A stretch of 64,000 nucleotides of DNA from Colias croceus (GCF_905220415.1 NC_059537.1:11317593-11381592), one strand, 5' to 3'. Shown: positions 11,681 to 23,572, counted from the first letter of the stretch. Notes: generated by a model not told the origin, from the letters alone. Made by a program: numbers and translations.

Positions 11681-12760
11681 TACCTTTTACCATACCTAAA
11701 AGGACAAATGTAGATAGAATTTGTTAAACACGACAGACAAACATTAAAACTCACAAAAAGGGTTCTCATTAGGCTACATAATACTTATTACTTTTTGTAG
11801 AGCATTTATCTTATTGTAGGTAGAGCCATCTAGGGATATAAGCGAGCAACCACTAATCAATATTAATATCTGAAATTATTTTTATATAAAAATATAATAA
11901 GAAGTAAACAGTGATAATGGTGATAAAAAATACGTAAAAATGTAGGTACCTAATGAAAAACTAAAGTTAAAATGCATGGGAATGCATTTATTAGGTTAGG
12001 CCTTAGGGTGTTATCCGTATCATAAACAAATACGAAATGATATTATATACCATTATCACTATAATATATTTAGATAACCTTCCGGAAAAATCTTTATTGT
12101 GCTTTAAAATTAATCTACAAAGAGCGGTTAAATAGACAGACAAGGGTTCCGACTTTCTTTTTAAAATGTGTATAAAGTACGGATGACGTAATTCTACAAA
12201 ATGACCATAAAAAATATGGATCAACCTTGATAATAACTGTATTGAGTCATCATCGTCGAGAATTTTGTAGGTACATACATACATGATAATAACAACATTG
12301 ACTCACAATTCTTATTTACATTAGCATGAAAATAAAATAAATATCGTTGTTAAACATGGGCCGTAGTAATTACCTATTATTGGGAAATGTAATAAAAAGA
12401 GTTCTTTACTTTTTAGATACTATGATGAATTTATTTTTACAATAGAAGGTAATTATAACAATGACGCATTCCCTGATTAATCAATAATAATACAATCGAA
12501 TAAATATTATATATAAAATACCCATCTCAATGTTCCGTTTGAAAGCATTTTCATTATATTCAAATAAAGAAACCCACTCAGTAAAAAACGAAAAGGGAAT
12601 TAATATCGTACGAACTTATTGTTCAATATCAGAGTCCAGTCGCATGCAAAAAAACAAGCAGTACAGTTAAATTAAAAAGCATGTTTCACTCGAGCACTCA
12701 GTATCAGTGCAGGATTTCATTAAATTACATCTCATTAGATAGCGTTCGCGGTAATTGATT
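11650..12760. other. AT-rich intergenic DNA starting with a (TA)n run
   Basis: A (TA)n microsatellite spans about 11646-11676, at the end of copy A. The rest is AT-rich with no recognisable gene; a 93-codon minus frame near 12003-12284 has no recognisable domain. Confidence 0.5.
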
Positions 12761-12764
12761 GACT

Positions 12765-12960
12765 ACCTGGGTACGTAGGTAGCGTGGGCCGGTTGCCATG
12801 GCGACGCCTACGCGCTACCCCGGGCGTGGAGCCTCAGCATTGACCCGGGCAACCTTGACCTTCCAGCTGACGACGCGTGCGAGCCGCGCTCGCGGTACGT
12901 TTGAACGCAAAACGCATCGGCGATGGATATTTTCGACCGCCTAATTCGGGATGCGGATTT
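12765..12960. promoter_or_regulatory. CpG-rich island with an X-box-like palindrome
   Basis: A sharply GC-rich stretch in AT-rich surroundings. It contains ggttgccatggcgacg at 12791-12806, close to the RFX X-box half-site pair (GTTGCC/GGCAAC), plus several CG words and paired cccggg-type sites. It could be a promoter or enhancer. No adjoining exon can be recognised, so the role is inference. Confidence 0.35.
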
Positions 12961-13015
12961 GGCGTATTTTTAAGTAGTGTGTAGCGATCTGAGCTAGGGG
13001 TAACGATTTTTGATG

Positions 13016-13172
13016 TGAAATTTCTTTAGGCGTGTTGCGAGTAAAATTTCAAGGTCTCGTCATGGCAATACCGTCACGTCATGAAGTAAGGCGACAATTT
13101 TGGTATCTTTGAATCTTGCCAATGAAGTTTCACTTCCGACACGTGCTTGACACGCACGCTTTTTTATTCAAT
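13016..13172 (-). repeat. MITE, 'aagtgaaacttcttta' family (copy 1)
   Basis: Inverted relative to the copy at 52760. Shares the stretch ttcaaagataccaaaat.gtcgccttac and the palindromic end aagtttcacttc. A short hairpin (acgtgcttgacacgc) and an A/T run lie outside that end in all three copies in the window. Confidence 0.65.
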
Positions 13173-13821
13173 TTGGGGAATGAATTTCTATATTTAATTA
13201 TATAGGTTACATAATAACAATGTGCAATATTTAGATAGGTATAATTAGGTATATAGGTAACGAGGCTTTGAATAGTCAATCATTTATTGTACTCAAATGC
13301 AATATGCGTATCGATTGTATCCAGATGTATTGGTTAAACATATGTTTTTGACAGTGAGGTCGTGTTATGGAAATTTAATTGAACTATCTAATATCTATAT
13401 AATATTATACTTATTAATATCAGATTTGATTTATTTTACCGAAAAATTATTGGATAATATTCCGCTAGAATCGTATTGTATAATATGTATAAATAGTCGT
13501 TAACGAGGTACATACAAAAAGGATCGCTCAGGGATTTTCCTGAATGTTTTTAACGACAAATCGATATTTTATTTTCTTGTACGTTGTCTGTAATGTCCTT
13601 CATAACGGCCACCTTCCTGATATTAAGAATTTTGTTTGTTAATTTTCAGTACTAAATGACGAGTAAAAGTAGGTTATAAGAACTTTTGTCTCTTCATAAT
13701 AATATTTTCTTACATTAAGTGGGATGGGTTTATCCCAAAGAGATATTACGTAAGTAGGGACAACATACAAATCACTAAATAGCTATTTAATATAGAGAAC
13801 GTTCAAATAATATTGTTATTT

Positions 13822-14032
13822 CCTACTAATATTATAAATGCGAAAGTTTGTGAGGATGTGTGTGTGTGTTTGTTACTCTTTCACGCAAATACTACTGAAC
13901 TAATTACAATGAAATTTAGCACACATATAGAGGGTAACTTGGATTAACACATAGGATAGGTTTTATCCCGGAAATCCCACGGGAATGGGAACGGTTTGAA
14001 AACGCGGACGAAGCCGTGGGCGGAAATCTAGT
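13822..14032 (-). repeat. Lepidopteran 'ttcgcccgcg' SINE-like repeat
   Basis: On the minus strand it runs from actagatttccgcccacgg through tgtgctaaatttcattgta to aactttcgcatttataatat. It is closely similar to the repeats at 14461, 40194 and 47367. Confidence 0.75.
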
Positions 14033-14460
14033 CTGTTATAAAGTAAGTTAGAGTTATAAGTATTAACGATAATGTAGGTTTATTGTTTCTTTGAGGCCGT
14101 GGGTTATGTCGGATTCCTACCGACCAAAACCCCACTGTGTTCCGTCAAGCCGCATCAGCGACAGGGCCACGGGTATGTGTAGAATTCATCCGTGACCAGA
14201 TACCTAGGTACTTAGTAACCAAGCATCATGTTACAAACTTATGTGCGCAAACCGTTTCTATTACTCTAATTATTTCTTGGTAAGTATATTTTTCCTGGAT
14301 TCCTTATCGTTCTTAAAGATTATTGCTATGTTATTTGATTAGATTTATAACATATCCGTACACTTTCATTATCTGTTTATTGTTCAATTGGTACATTGGT
14401 TAGTTCGTGAATTGGGAGCTCCTGGTTTCGATATCTAGACGAAACTAAGTAATATATATG

Positions 14461-14679
14461 ACTAGATTTCCGCCTGCGGCTTCGCCCGCGTTTTCAAAGG
14501 AAAACCCGTATAGCTCTCTTTCCCGTGGGATTTCCGGGATAAAACCTATCCTATGTGTTTATCCAAGTTACCCTCTATATGTGTGCTAAATTTCATTGTA
14601 ATCGGTTCAGTAGTTTATGCGTTAAAACCATACTTACATACATACAAACCTTTCCTCTTTACAATATTAGTATAGAAGT
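14461..14679 (+). repeat. Lepidopteran 'ttcgcccgcg' SINE-like repeat
   Basis: Same family as 13822-14032 in the opposite orientation, with actagatttccgcctgcgg at the start and ttacaatattagtataga at the end. Confidence 0.75.
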
Positions 14680-15059
14680 ATAGATATGTTTGGTGAATCA
14701 GATAAAAACCTAGCGAAACGGGCCTGAAATGATCTGCAGTATACAATTTTTCATTGGTTTATTTCACATTTATAAAAACGTTCTATTAGCAGCATATTAT
14801 CGACTTTCATATTTCCTAACAAATTTAAACAACCACGTAAGCAAACCCTTAGCTTCCCGTCAACCAAGTTTCCAAAAGAAATCCTGCAAAATTAAACTTC
14901 GCCACAATTTGTCGCAACTCAAATGTAACTTCGTAACTTCTTTAAATGAGTCGGCTATTTTTGGATTCTGAACTTTATTGTCACTCAGAATTACACAAAT
15001 ACGGGTTTATAGCTAAAAAAGATTTAATTAAATTTGTATAAATACATATAATAAAAATT

Positions 15060-15230
15060 TAAGGCCTGCGGCTTCCTATTTAAGAAAATTTACATAATAA
15101 TTACCTATATATTCCGCTATAGTAAAAGTAATCTGTCACTCTCTAGACTTCCAACTATCCCAGACACATTATTATTTATCAAACAAACACACAAACAAAC
15201 TATCGCATTTATAATATTAGTAAGGATTAA
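15060..15230 (+). repeat. Decayed copy of the same SINE-like family
   Basis: Keeps ggcctgcggcttcc at the start and the closing actatcgcatttataatatt block; the middle is diverged. Confidence 0.45.
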
Positions 15231-16053
15231 ATGGAATAACTATAATATATATATATAATACTTGTTACGGCCAAATGATATTCAACAATAGGTCCTTCAG
15301 AGTTTGACGAAAAGCTCCGGAATTCTTTTCATTTCAGTTATATACCTAAAGTTGTATATACTCATTATATAGAATGAAAGACCGTACGACTTACCTAAGA
15401 AAGTACAGTATAATAAGATACTTTATAAATGGAATAAATTACGAATTTCTTTATTTTAAACACAGGGAATATTTTGTTCATTAAATGACACGTTTTTGAG
15501 AGCTAAAATTACTTCTCGAACTTCTCTTCTCTCTCAACTTTTATTGTCATAATCATTTTTCTAGCTGTTTTGAATTCTAGCCGAAACCATTTGTATTTTA
15601 AACTCGATTAATTTATGCTTAGTACATATTACATAAATAATGTTTATTCTCCTTTTATATAACAATAATGTGTATCATCTTTATGCATAACATAATTTTT
15701 TATCGTTATCATTACAAAATATATTACATATTCTATGAGCTACACACGTGCGCCGCTTAAACAAAGGAATACATTATAAGTATCTACTAGGTATTTAATA
15801 CTACCTAGTGAATAAATTGCCGTTTCTTTGAAGCACTGTCATCAACGCTGCTATTGACAGGCAACAATTACTCGTTTCCCTTACTGCAATAATTCCTTTC
15901 AACACAGCTATTGATCTCAATTAAAAATTCTTGCGTAGAAGAGTCCACAACTAAATTATTCCAGTCTGTCTATGTGGCTTAATTACACGGTATATACGAG
16001 GTGTTGGATATAAGCGAATGGAGATTTTGATAATTTTTTATTATTTGTAAAGA

Positions 16054-16058
<5 letters not shown>

Positions 16059-16095
<37 letters not shown>

Positions 16096-16135
16096 GCACA
16101 CGCACACACGCGAACACACACACTCATTCACACAT
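16059..16135. repeat. (AC)n microsatellite
   Basis: About 17 perfect AC repeats, followed by interrupted ac/cg-rich units to about 16135. Confidence 0.95.
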
Positions 16136-16179
16136 AGTTACACACTTATAAATAAAGGCGTTAATATAGGCGCAGATTT

Positions 16180-16496
16180 CATTTAGTATATAAATTAATA
16201 AATAAAAATAAAATATTGTAAATTTAATCTTAATAAAATCCGTTATGTATAAATAATTTAAAATTATATAATGAGTACGTACCTTTTGTAATATTTAGGA
16301 AGGGTTGCAGGCCTACAATACAAGCTGCCTTAGTGTAGGCCTGCAGTTCATATTATCTTTGTTAATCATCTGGTACAATGCATATCTATGTCCTTGTATT
16401 TTGAATGTTTAATAATTAATTAAGATAATGATACTATGTATTTAATTTTGTATTTTATGGTGAATAAATGATTATGATTATGATTATGATACTGAT
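16180..16496 (+). mobile_element. LINE 3' UTR remnant with stem-loop and (ATTATG)n tail
   Basis: Contains a strong stem-loop (gcaggcctaca near 16306 pairing with tgtaggcctgc near 16336) and ends in gaataaatgattatgattatg. A 3' stem-loop followed by a short tandem tail is typical of LINE 3' ends. No coding part remains. Confidence 0.5.
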
Positions 16497-17183
16497 ATAG
16501 ATACAGATTATAGAGTGTATACAAATAGGTAAATACCTAACAAATTAAGAAAAATAAACAAATACATATTATGTATAAACTAAACTGACATGCAGACACA
16601 ACTCCTGTTGCTTTTACACCTAAAAAAGGATAGCTAATATAATATACCGTATATACTTATCGTATCGGATAAGTGTAAAAGGATCAAATCTGGACAATTA
16701 CCTAAAAGGTTTTTAAATAGAAAAAATAGAAAATACTTATTACTCTAGATATATCTAGATAGATAATAATATAGATATCTCCACGGGCACTATGTTGATC
16801 AAACGTGCCATATAGTTAGTAATTATTTGATCCGTTTTCACTTGTTGATCCGGTTGGTATTTGTGGATCCATTGCCACACCACCGTCCGTATGTGGATCC
16901 GAACGGAGCCACAAGTGTCACCATCAGTAATAATAATAATTACGTGCTTTTTATACAAATCCACCTTTTTTGCGTTTGAGCTCTTGTTGATCCGATTCAA
17001 ATGAGCCAATCAGAGCCCACCGAGCTCAGCCATTGGTCGCTTGCGGCCTTAGCCATTTGAAGGTTTAAAGACATTTGTTCCCGTTTATTAGGATAGTGGC
17101 GATTTGATGTTGAGATTATAATATTTGTATTTATGTTTTTATGTTGCGGATGAACATACACGTATTATAAAAGTATTTTTTTT

Positions 17184-17935
17184 TTAATTCATTAGTTTAG
17201 TGTCGTCGTAGATTTTATTTGTAGAAGTTAAAAAAGGATAGTTAAAGATAGTTTTAATGATTTTACTTTGTAAAATTTTGAGTGGCGCTAATTTATTTTT
17301 GTAAGCACTCCCCCAGACTTCTATTAAATACATGAGCCTAGAATCGAACCTTGTAGTATGCCACATGTAATTGGTAAGGGAATGCTATCGTGGTTATCTA
17401 TTTTAACTATTTGTGAAATATTTATCGATTTTTTAAATATGATTTCAGCATATCTAGTGCTTTACCATTAATGTTAATGGATGTTAATTTCTTTATTAAA
17501 AGTTCGTGAGAAACGGTATCGAAGGCCTTTTGTAGGTCAATAAAAACTCCCAAAACTATATTGTTTGCGTCAATGTTCTGTTTTATTTTAATAGTTAGGT
17601 CCATAGTCGCTGACAGAGTGTTACTTTTTGGCTTAAATCCGTATTAATGAGTAAATGAGTCTAAATATTTTTCTAATCTCGTGTGTAAAATCTTCTCCAA
17701 TATTTTTGACAATACTGGCAAAACCGAAATTGGCCTATAGTTACCAGGTTCAAATTTTGAGCCACTCTTATAGATAGGAGTTACCTTCGCTATTTTTAAC
17801 GAGTCCGGAAAACGTCTTTGAATTATGGCTTGGTTAAAACAGTCGCTTAAGGTATGATTTAATTTTTCTTTGATGCATTTAATTGCTTTTGTAGCAATAC
17901 CATCAAGACCTGTACTACAGTTTGAAGTAAGTTTT
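17184..17935 (-). pseudogene. Reverse-transcriptase remnant lacking the FADD region
   Basis: From 17935 down it encodes STGLDGIATKAIKCIKEKL, then YRPISVLPVLSKILEK, a broken YGFKPKSNTLSA, then FIDLQKAFDTVSHELL. A deletion near 17341 then joins the GSILG segment directly to MYLIEVWGSAYKNKL. The catalytic YADD segment, present at 29700 in the other copy, is missing, so this copy cannot make active RT. A stop interrupts the frame near 17645. Confidence 0.8.
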
Positions 17936-18148
17936 TAAGCTTATTTATAATTATATATTTTTACTGGCTTCGGTAGGTCTGAACTTATTAGTGAGGTAAT
18001 TTTTAAAATTTCGTAGTTGTCTTTAGATTTCCTCTCCTCTGAGTTATAAGATGTCAATTCTGGGATACCAGCAAAAATTACATTTTTTTCGCGGCTCTTT
18101 CTGTCCCGTAGTTCCTTGATTAAGTTTTAATTTATATGAAGTTGATTT

Positions 18149-18553
18149 TTAGACGTAAAACCCGATGGGTTGGCTCATGGCTGACTGATTTATTGATTGA
18201 AGATTTAATTTCAGTAATTTTATTTTACTCTCACCCTGGTTTATCTGGGATTCTAATTGAGAAATAGTACTCTTCAATATGTTTTGTTCAGTAATTATCA
18301 TACATGCTGATGACTTAATTTCATTGATTTGATTCGTATTTTGGCGAATTAAATTCAAAGATTGTTCGTTGGACGATTTAATTTCGGTAATTTGTGTTTT
18401 TACCTCAGAAATGTTTTCATGAATTTTGTTTACTATTTGTTCATTTGAGCATACATATTTTTCAAGTAATGTACTAATCCCATCAAAAACATCCTGTAAA
18501 AAACCCAAGTCTCGCAGCTCAGTCTTTCTACCGTCAAAAGTTGTGAGATCCAT
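18149..18553 (-). CDS. ORF1-like coiled-coil protein of the LINE-derived family (134 codons)
   Basis: Starts MDLTTFDGRKTELRDLGF and continues into a long heptad-rich helix (residues about 30-120, with repeated ITEIKSSNEQSLNLI-type segments). This is typical of the coiled-coil part of LINE ORF1 RNA-binding proteins. From ISTLLEKY onward it matches the copy at 28520, but the first 25 residues are unrelated to those of the other copies. The frame ends early, before the C-terminal RNA-binding part. Function is inferred from position and coiled coil. Confidence 0.6.
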   Translation of the reverse strand: MDLTTFDGRKTELRDLGFLQDVFDGISTLLEKYVCSNEQIVNKIHENISEVKTQITEIKSSNEQSLNLIRQNTNQINEIKSSACMIITEQNILKSTISQLESQINQGESKIKLLKLNLQSINQSAMSQPIGFYV

Positions 18554-19041
18554 GTAATACCAAGTCGGTTAATCTATTTAGTGTCTACTTGAAGGACCTT
18601 CTGTCTTAAGTTATTACATAAGTTATTATCATGCCAATATTAAAAATATTTAACGTTTTAAACAAATAGATCGACTTGGACATCGCATGAAAACAAAATG
18701 AATATTACAATATTATATTAGATTCTTTAGTCTCTCGCGCCTCACGCGATTGAAACTCTCGTTCCTGTTGGTCGCTGGCCCGTCGCCGTCGTGCTGTGTA
18801 GTGTGATACATACTAATAATCAAATCAAGCGATGTCCAAGTCGATCTATTTGTTTAAAACGTTAAATATTTTTAATATTGGCATGATAATAACTTATGTA
18901 ATAACTTAAGACAGAAGGTCCTTCAAGTAGACACTAAATAGATTAACCGACTTGGTATTACATGGATCTCACAACTTTTGACGGTAGAAAGACTGAGCTG
19001 CGAGACTTGGGTTTTTTACAGGATGTTTTTGATGGGATCTC
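18478..19041. repeat. Head-to-head inverted duplication of a LINE 5' end
   Basis: 18478-18690 (minus) and 18829-19041 (plus) are near-perfect inverted copies covering the 5' end and the first 25 codons of ORF1. Between them lie about 138 bases, including a CpG-rich patch (gtctctcgcgcctcacgcg, ggcccgtcgccgtcg). Confidence 0.8.
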
Positions 19042-19059
19042 ACTTCTTTTTGTAGAGCC

Positions 19060-19300
19060 TTTCTTTTTGATACCATCTACTTCTAACGAATTTTGTTAAA
19101 GGTCTTATGATATTTTCTTATTTTTATATGTAGTCTTCCTCTTTTTCTTTTCCGGTACTACTTCTTGAGCTTCAGCCACAGTTTTTCTCAAAGCCCACTC
19201 CCTGTCTCTATGGGCTTTTCTCGGAGGCTTTGATTATAATATATTGTTTTATTAGATTTTCGTACTTCAAGACATGTCCAATCATGTGTTTTTCATTACG
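19060..19300 (-). pseudogene. Possible LINE RT C-terminal scrap
   Basis: On the minus strand one frame reads IGHVLKYENLIKQ, resembling the 'GHVLR.E.LL' segment at the end of many LINE RTs. Another frame reads REWALRKTVAEAQEVV followed by a lysine-rich run. Both are short and interrupted. Low confidence. Confidence 0.3.
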
Positions 19301-19395
19301 TCGACCATTTTACAAGTAATAATGTTGTTCAGTTTCATGGGCTAAACACACCCTTACCCACCCTATACCCCCTCCCTTGCCTCATATGGTAGGTA

Positions 19396-20598
19396 GGGTT
19401 GATGTACCACTAGTTGACCATTTAAGCGGTTTTATCTTTAGCTATATATAAAAAACGGGTTATTTGTTTTACGTTCAATGTTATTTTTGGGACACAGATA
19501 ATTGAATAGTCACTGCAACTATTGTTCTTAGTATCAATTTGATAACCTTTAAAGGTTTTATGAAAACTACTCTGAAAGTTACTTCTGCTAAAAGTACCAA
19601 TACCTGACCACTGATCACCAATATCTGACCATCATTGCTCTAAAACTTGACCATTTTCAAAATTGACAAAATGTCCTTCTTCGAACATTAGTTTTATTTA
19701 ATAAATAAAAAAAGTCTGTATTTAAATTGAAGTTTTTTTTATTAAATGTTATAAATCATTCTTACAATACTGTTATTAATCCTCAATGACTATACCTACG
19801 TACCATACAATCTTTTCTTCTTTCTCTTTTTCCTTCGACACCCAGTAGTCTTGCCATTTCTTGGAAGTTGTAGCAAAGAGCAAGCGTTCAGTCTTCTTTT
19901 TTAACGGAGAATCAGAAGGCCATATTAAATGTTTGCCAAAAGCTGGGCTTATTTGCTGTTGCATTTTAGTTATTAAATCTACTAATTTGGGCGAAGGAAG
20001 TTCAAGGAAATGACTGACTGAAGTTGATGTTGATTCGAGATGCATTGTTGGTATTGGAATAGGACTTAGACGGCTTATATGGTTTGTTAAATTAGGTATA
20101 AGCACAAAAAAAGCAAGTCTTTCTTAGCAAAATATAAAAAACCAAGAGCTGACCATACTGGTCAACAATAGGCGAAAAATTGTTTTCGTTGTTCCAAAAG
20201 ATAACCATGCCGCTAAAAATCATGAAAAACTGTTCATGCCAAAAATGAAGCCGAAAGTCTATAACAGAATGGTTCAATATTATGCCTATAGCAAGACATA
20301 TAAAGAGTAATCGATTGCATTCAAGATAAATTAAGATTTCCCAATCAACTCCCGATAAAAAACTCTTAGTAAAAAATGTGATTACTTACGGGGCACCTAC
20401 TTAATTACATCTTCGTGTTGAAAAAATGTCAATATTTCTGATCAATAGCAGCAAGGTTTGTTTATATTTTATAGATGATGTTGCTTTATAGAAAAAACAA
20501 TAAACTATCATCTGGGGCTGCCGTATTTTCTTAATTGGCGCGTATATTTGAATTTTGGTCATGTATTGGCGCTTGGTCAGCTAGTGGTACATTGACCC
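19396..20598 (-). mobile_element. TA-flanked DNA transposon, probably pogo/Tigger-like and deleted
   Basis: Left end GGGTTGATGTACCACTAG and right end, inverted, GGGTCAATGTACCACTAG; both are flanked by TA (19394-19395 and 20599-20600). Inside each end are further TTGACCA/TGGTCA motifs that could be transposase-binding sites. It contains a transposase C-terminal-like ORF. Size 1203 bp is too short for a complete transposon, so it is an internally deleted copy. Confidence 0.7.
19776..20105 (-). pseudogene. Transposase C-terminal fragment (pogo/CENP-B-like DDE type)
   Basis: The open frame carries SPAFGKHLIWPSDSPLKKK, then TERLLFATTSKKWQDYW and a charged KEKEKEEK stretch. Insect pogo/jerky-like DDE transposases commonly end with a 'WP..P..KK.TER.PF..TS..W' segment followed by a K/E-rich tail, and this matches that shape. 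The DDE core and the DNA-binding domain are absent. The hosting element has TA duplications, which agrees with the pogo assignment. The family call is from memory of the pattern only. Confidence 0.45.
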
Positions 20599-20639
20599 TA
20601 TACCTATCTACACCTATTAAATTTATAACCACCACCAAC

Positions 20640-21060
20640 CACCAACTGCATAAATAACTTTGTAATCCCATATATTTATATATGGGAAAACTGGACCGAA
20701 ATTACAAAATATTTAAGTTTTCCCATGATTAAGACACTAAACTCTATATGTATTCCAAATATGAAGCTTCTAAGTCTGCTAGAAGTGCCTTGGACTTTTG
20801 ATGATCGGTGAGTCAGTGAGTGACAAAATTTAGAAACTTTAACAAGTTGTAATTCTTAAACTACTGGTTCAAATTGACTGAAATTTTAAATATTCCGTGT
20901 TTATACAATGCCGGATTAGTTACTGAAGATTCAGGTTTCTTGCTTTATCCACAACCGAATTATAGGGGGTCGAAAAAGGCCCGAATTGCTTCGAGAAAAG
21001 GATGGTACGGCCGTGCCGCTTTTTTTTTGCTCGACTTGGCGGGGGCACTGCCGTGCCCCC
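20640..21060 (+). repeat. Dispersed repeat ending in 'ggggcactgccgtgccccc'
   Basis: A 'gtgagtcagtgagtgacaaa' block, then gggtcgaaaaaggcccgaatt, a poly-T run, and a terminal hairpin (gggggcac tgcc gtgccccc). It abuts the 5' module copy at 21062. Resembles a dispersed repeat common in Lepidoptera; no superfamily assigned. Confidence 0.45.
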
Positions 21061-21061
21061 A

Positions 21062-22425
21062 GATACGGCTCACCTCCGACCGAATATCCTTCATATCATC
21101 ACTAAATCTGCAATCTTGTTCTAGCGGTTGTTTCCGTTTTCTGTAAGTAATTTGAGTATCAGTTGGCGTAGAACTCGTAGAAAACGAACTTAGCTTCGAT
21201 AGATCGGGATGCGATCCACCGGCAGTACCCACTGCATGTTGGCGATCTGCGTACACTCATATTTACTCCACAATGGATAATTTGTGCAGGAATATGAGTC
21301 GTCATTTGTTTCACCTAAATCTAACATTTTAATTATTTTATCAGATTGATGTCAGAATCAGGGCAAAGGCGAACGCTACACGTCAACAAATATTATGATA
21401 ATTATCTTGATATTTACTGATGTATCTTGGGAGGGATCACAGCACACCCTACGGCCTACACCATCAATACGTATCGCGTCAGTACTGAAGCGTTCTTTGT
21501 ACGAGCCAGACGTGATGACGGCAAGATAAATATAGTGATCTAGGTCCTGGGATCAGATCACAAGGATTTCCAGAAATCCAGCGATATATTGTGATCCGTC
21601 AATACACTACCCTACACGTCAATAAATATCGTAATCCGATAGTAAATATTGATGGATCACAATATGGATCTTACTTGTAGCGTTCGCCAAAGAGTTGCCC
21701 TGATTCAAGAGGTAGGTTGTTATTTGTAGGATGCATACTACTTGAGAATTATCACCGTCACTGTATGACGAAAGGTTCGTCCAAATATCTATCTTTTTAG
21801 GGTTCCGTATTTTTAGTTTCACAACGTTTTCTATAAGTTTCAATTGAATTACGGTCGACTTCTTCAACTTCCAAAAAACTCAGGAGATTTTTTGCTAGCC
21901 CATTTCATATCCCCATGTCAATGTCATGCAAGTGCATATAAATGGAACAGATCAACATACGACTTATGATTTGGTATATAAAACGGAGTCAAGAAGTGTT
22001 TGAGCATTTTAAAATTTGAACCGTTACGGAGTCGAGTTCGTCTAGTCTAGGCGGATTTAGAAATGTATGGAACATTAACTAACTATAATATGTTTGTGTA
22101 CGGAGCCAACAAGTACTGTAGTGTTTACGAAAAATTAATCTACGTTACTTAATATACAGTTTCGTTCTGTCGGATCCAATAAAGCTGTAATTTTGATAAT
22201 ATAAATGGATCTGATCAACATACGACTTTGGATTTGGTATATAAAACGGAGCCAACAAGTGTTTATGGGTTTCTGAATTTCGGCCGTTACGGAGTCGATT
22301 CAGTTCGAGATCTTAGCAATAAAAATGTTGAGTACATCAATTTCTCCATGAATATGTTTGGCAACGTCACCCAAAAATTTGCGCCGTTGCCACTCCGGGC
22401 AAGATCTATGCAACCGGAGTCGATA
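21062..22425 (-). mobile_element. 5' module of the LINE-derived family (copy D, truncated)
   Basis: Very similar to 9803-11580 but without the nested MITE. It contains the start of ORF1 (21062-21256, minus), the 344-bp DNA-element remnant (21359-21702) and the paired TATA units. The outermost 60 or so bases are replaced by a (TA)n run at 22424-22440. ORF1 carries SHPDLSKLSSFSTSS and YRKRKQPLEQDCRF; a 19-base deletion near its start shifts the frame. Confidence 0.75.
21359..21702. mobile_element. Nested CAGGGCAA-ended element, MITE-free copy
   Basis: Same ends as 10116-10849. It serves as the empty-site reference for the MITE in that copy. Confidence 0.55.
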
Positions 22426-22440
22426 TATATATATATATAT

Positions 22441-23572
22441 TAATACCAACTTGGGCACTAAGTTGATCCAGCCCGACTGCCGTGCATTGCCGACTCCACC
22501 TTTTCCCCCATATTACTCGACTCCGGTTGTATAGATCTTGCCCGGAGTGGCAACGGCGCAAATTTTTGGGCGATGTTGCCAAACGTATTCGTGGAGAAGT
22601 TGATATACTCAACATTTTTATTGCTAAGATCTCGAACTGAATCGACTCCGTAACGGTCGAATTTCAGAAACCCATAAACACTTGTTGGCTCCGTTTTATA
22701 TACCAAATCCAAAGTCGTATGTTGATCAGATCCATTTATATTATCAAAATTACAGCTTTATTTGATCCGACAAAACGAAACTGTATATTAAGTAACGTAG
22801 ATAAATTTTTCGTAAACACTACAGTATTTGTTGGCTCCGTACACAAACATATTATAGTTAGTTAATGTTCCATACATTGCTAAATCCGCCTAGACTAGAC
22901 GAACTCGACTCCGTAACGGTTCAAATTTTGAAATGCTCAAACACTTCTTGACTTCGTTTTATATACCAAATCATAAGTCGTATGTTGATCTGTTCCATTT
23001 ATATGCACTTGCATGACATTGACATGGGGATATGAAATTAGGGCTAACAAAAAATCTCCTGAGTTTTATGGAAGTTGAAGAAGTTGACCGTAATTCAATT
23101 GAAACTTATAGAAAATGTTGTGAAACTAAAAATACGGAATCCTAAAAAGATAGATATTTACGAACCTTTCGTCATACAGCGACGGTGATAATTCTCAAGT
23201 AGTATGCATCCTACAAATAACAACCTACCTCTTGAATCATCAGTAAATATCAAGATAATTATCATAATATTTATTGACGTGTAGCGTTCGCCTTTGCCCT
23301 GATTCTGATATAAATCTGATAAAATAATTAAAATGTTAGATTTAGGTCAAACAAATGACGACTTATATTCCTGCACAAATTATCCATTGCGGAGTAAATA
23401 TGAGTGTACGCAGATCGCCAACACGTTTAACCAGCAGTGGTGCAGTGGGTACTGCCGGTGGATCGCATCCCGATCTATCGAAGCTAAGTTCGTTTTCTAC
23501 GAGTTCTACGCCAATGATACTCAAATTACTTACAGAAAACGGAAACAACCGCTAGAACAAGATTGCAGATTC
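22441..23572 (+). mobile_element. LINE-derived element, 5' half (copy C, split by a LINE)
   Basis: Begins accaacttgggcactaagtt at the end of a (TA)n run and runs through the 5' module into ORF1. It stops at gcagatt (23572). The sequence resumes at 28470 with tttagtgatgatatg, exactly the next bases of ORF1 as seen unbroken near 21105. It also lacks about 330 bases of the nested DNA element, lost between short atca repeats near 23240. Confidence 0.85.
23402..23572 (+). pseudogene. ORF1 N-terminus of copy C, frameshifted
   Basis: Starts MSVRRSPTRLTSSGAVGT and continues GGSHPDLSKLSSFSTSS, a low-complexity basic N-terminus typical of LINE ORF1. A one-base loss near 23512 moves the later YRKRKQPLEQDCRF segment into another frame. 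The ORF is then split by the inserted LINE. Confidence 0.7.

Larger units (their letters stand above)
16773..18690 (-). mobile_element. Internally deleted LINE-derived element (copy B)
   Basis: Same family as 8240-11645: the 3' end at 16773 begins gatatctccacgggcacta. From 3' to 5' it holds the 3' UTR, an RT C-terminal piece, an RT fragment lacking the catalytic loop, then ORF1 and a 5' end. Its 5' part differs from the module in copies A and C. The ORF1-to-RT junction (near 17936) is at the same bases as in the copy at 29030. Confidence 0.75.

Noticed and set aside
12003..12284. 93-codon minus ORF
   Set aside because: AT-rich composition, no recognisable domain, no splice context.
22228..22712. 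Mirror ORFs beginning MDLVYKTEPTSVYGFL
   Set aside because: They lie in the 5' module on the strand opposite to ORF1 in the inverted copies D and C. The frame is not kept beyond the module and no domain is seen.
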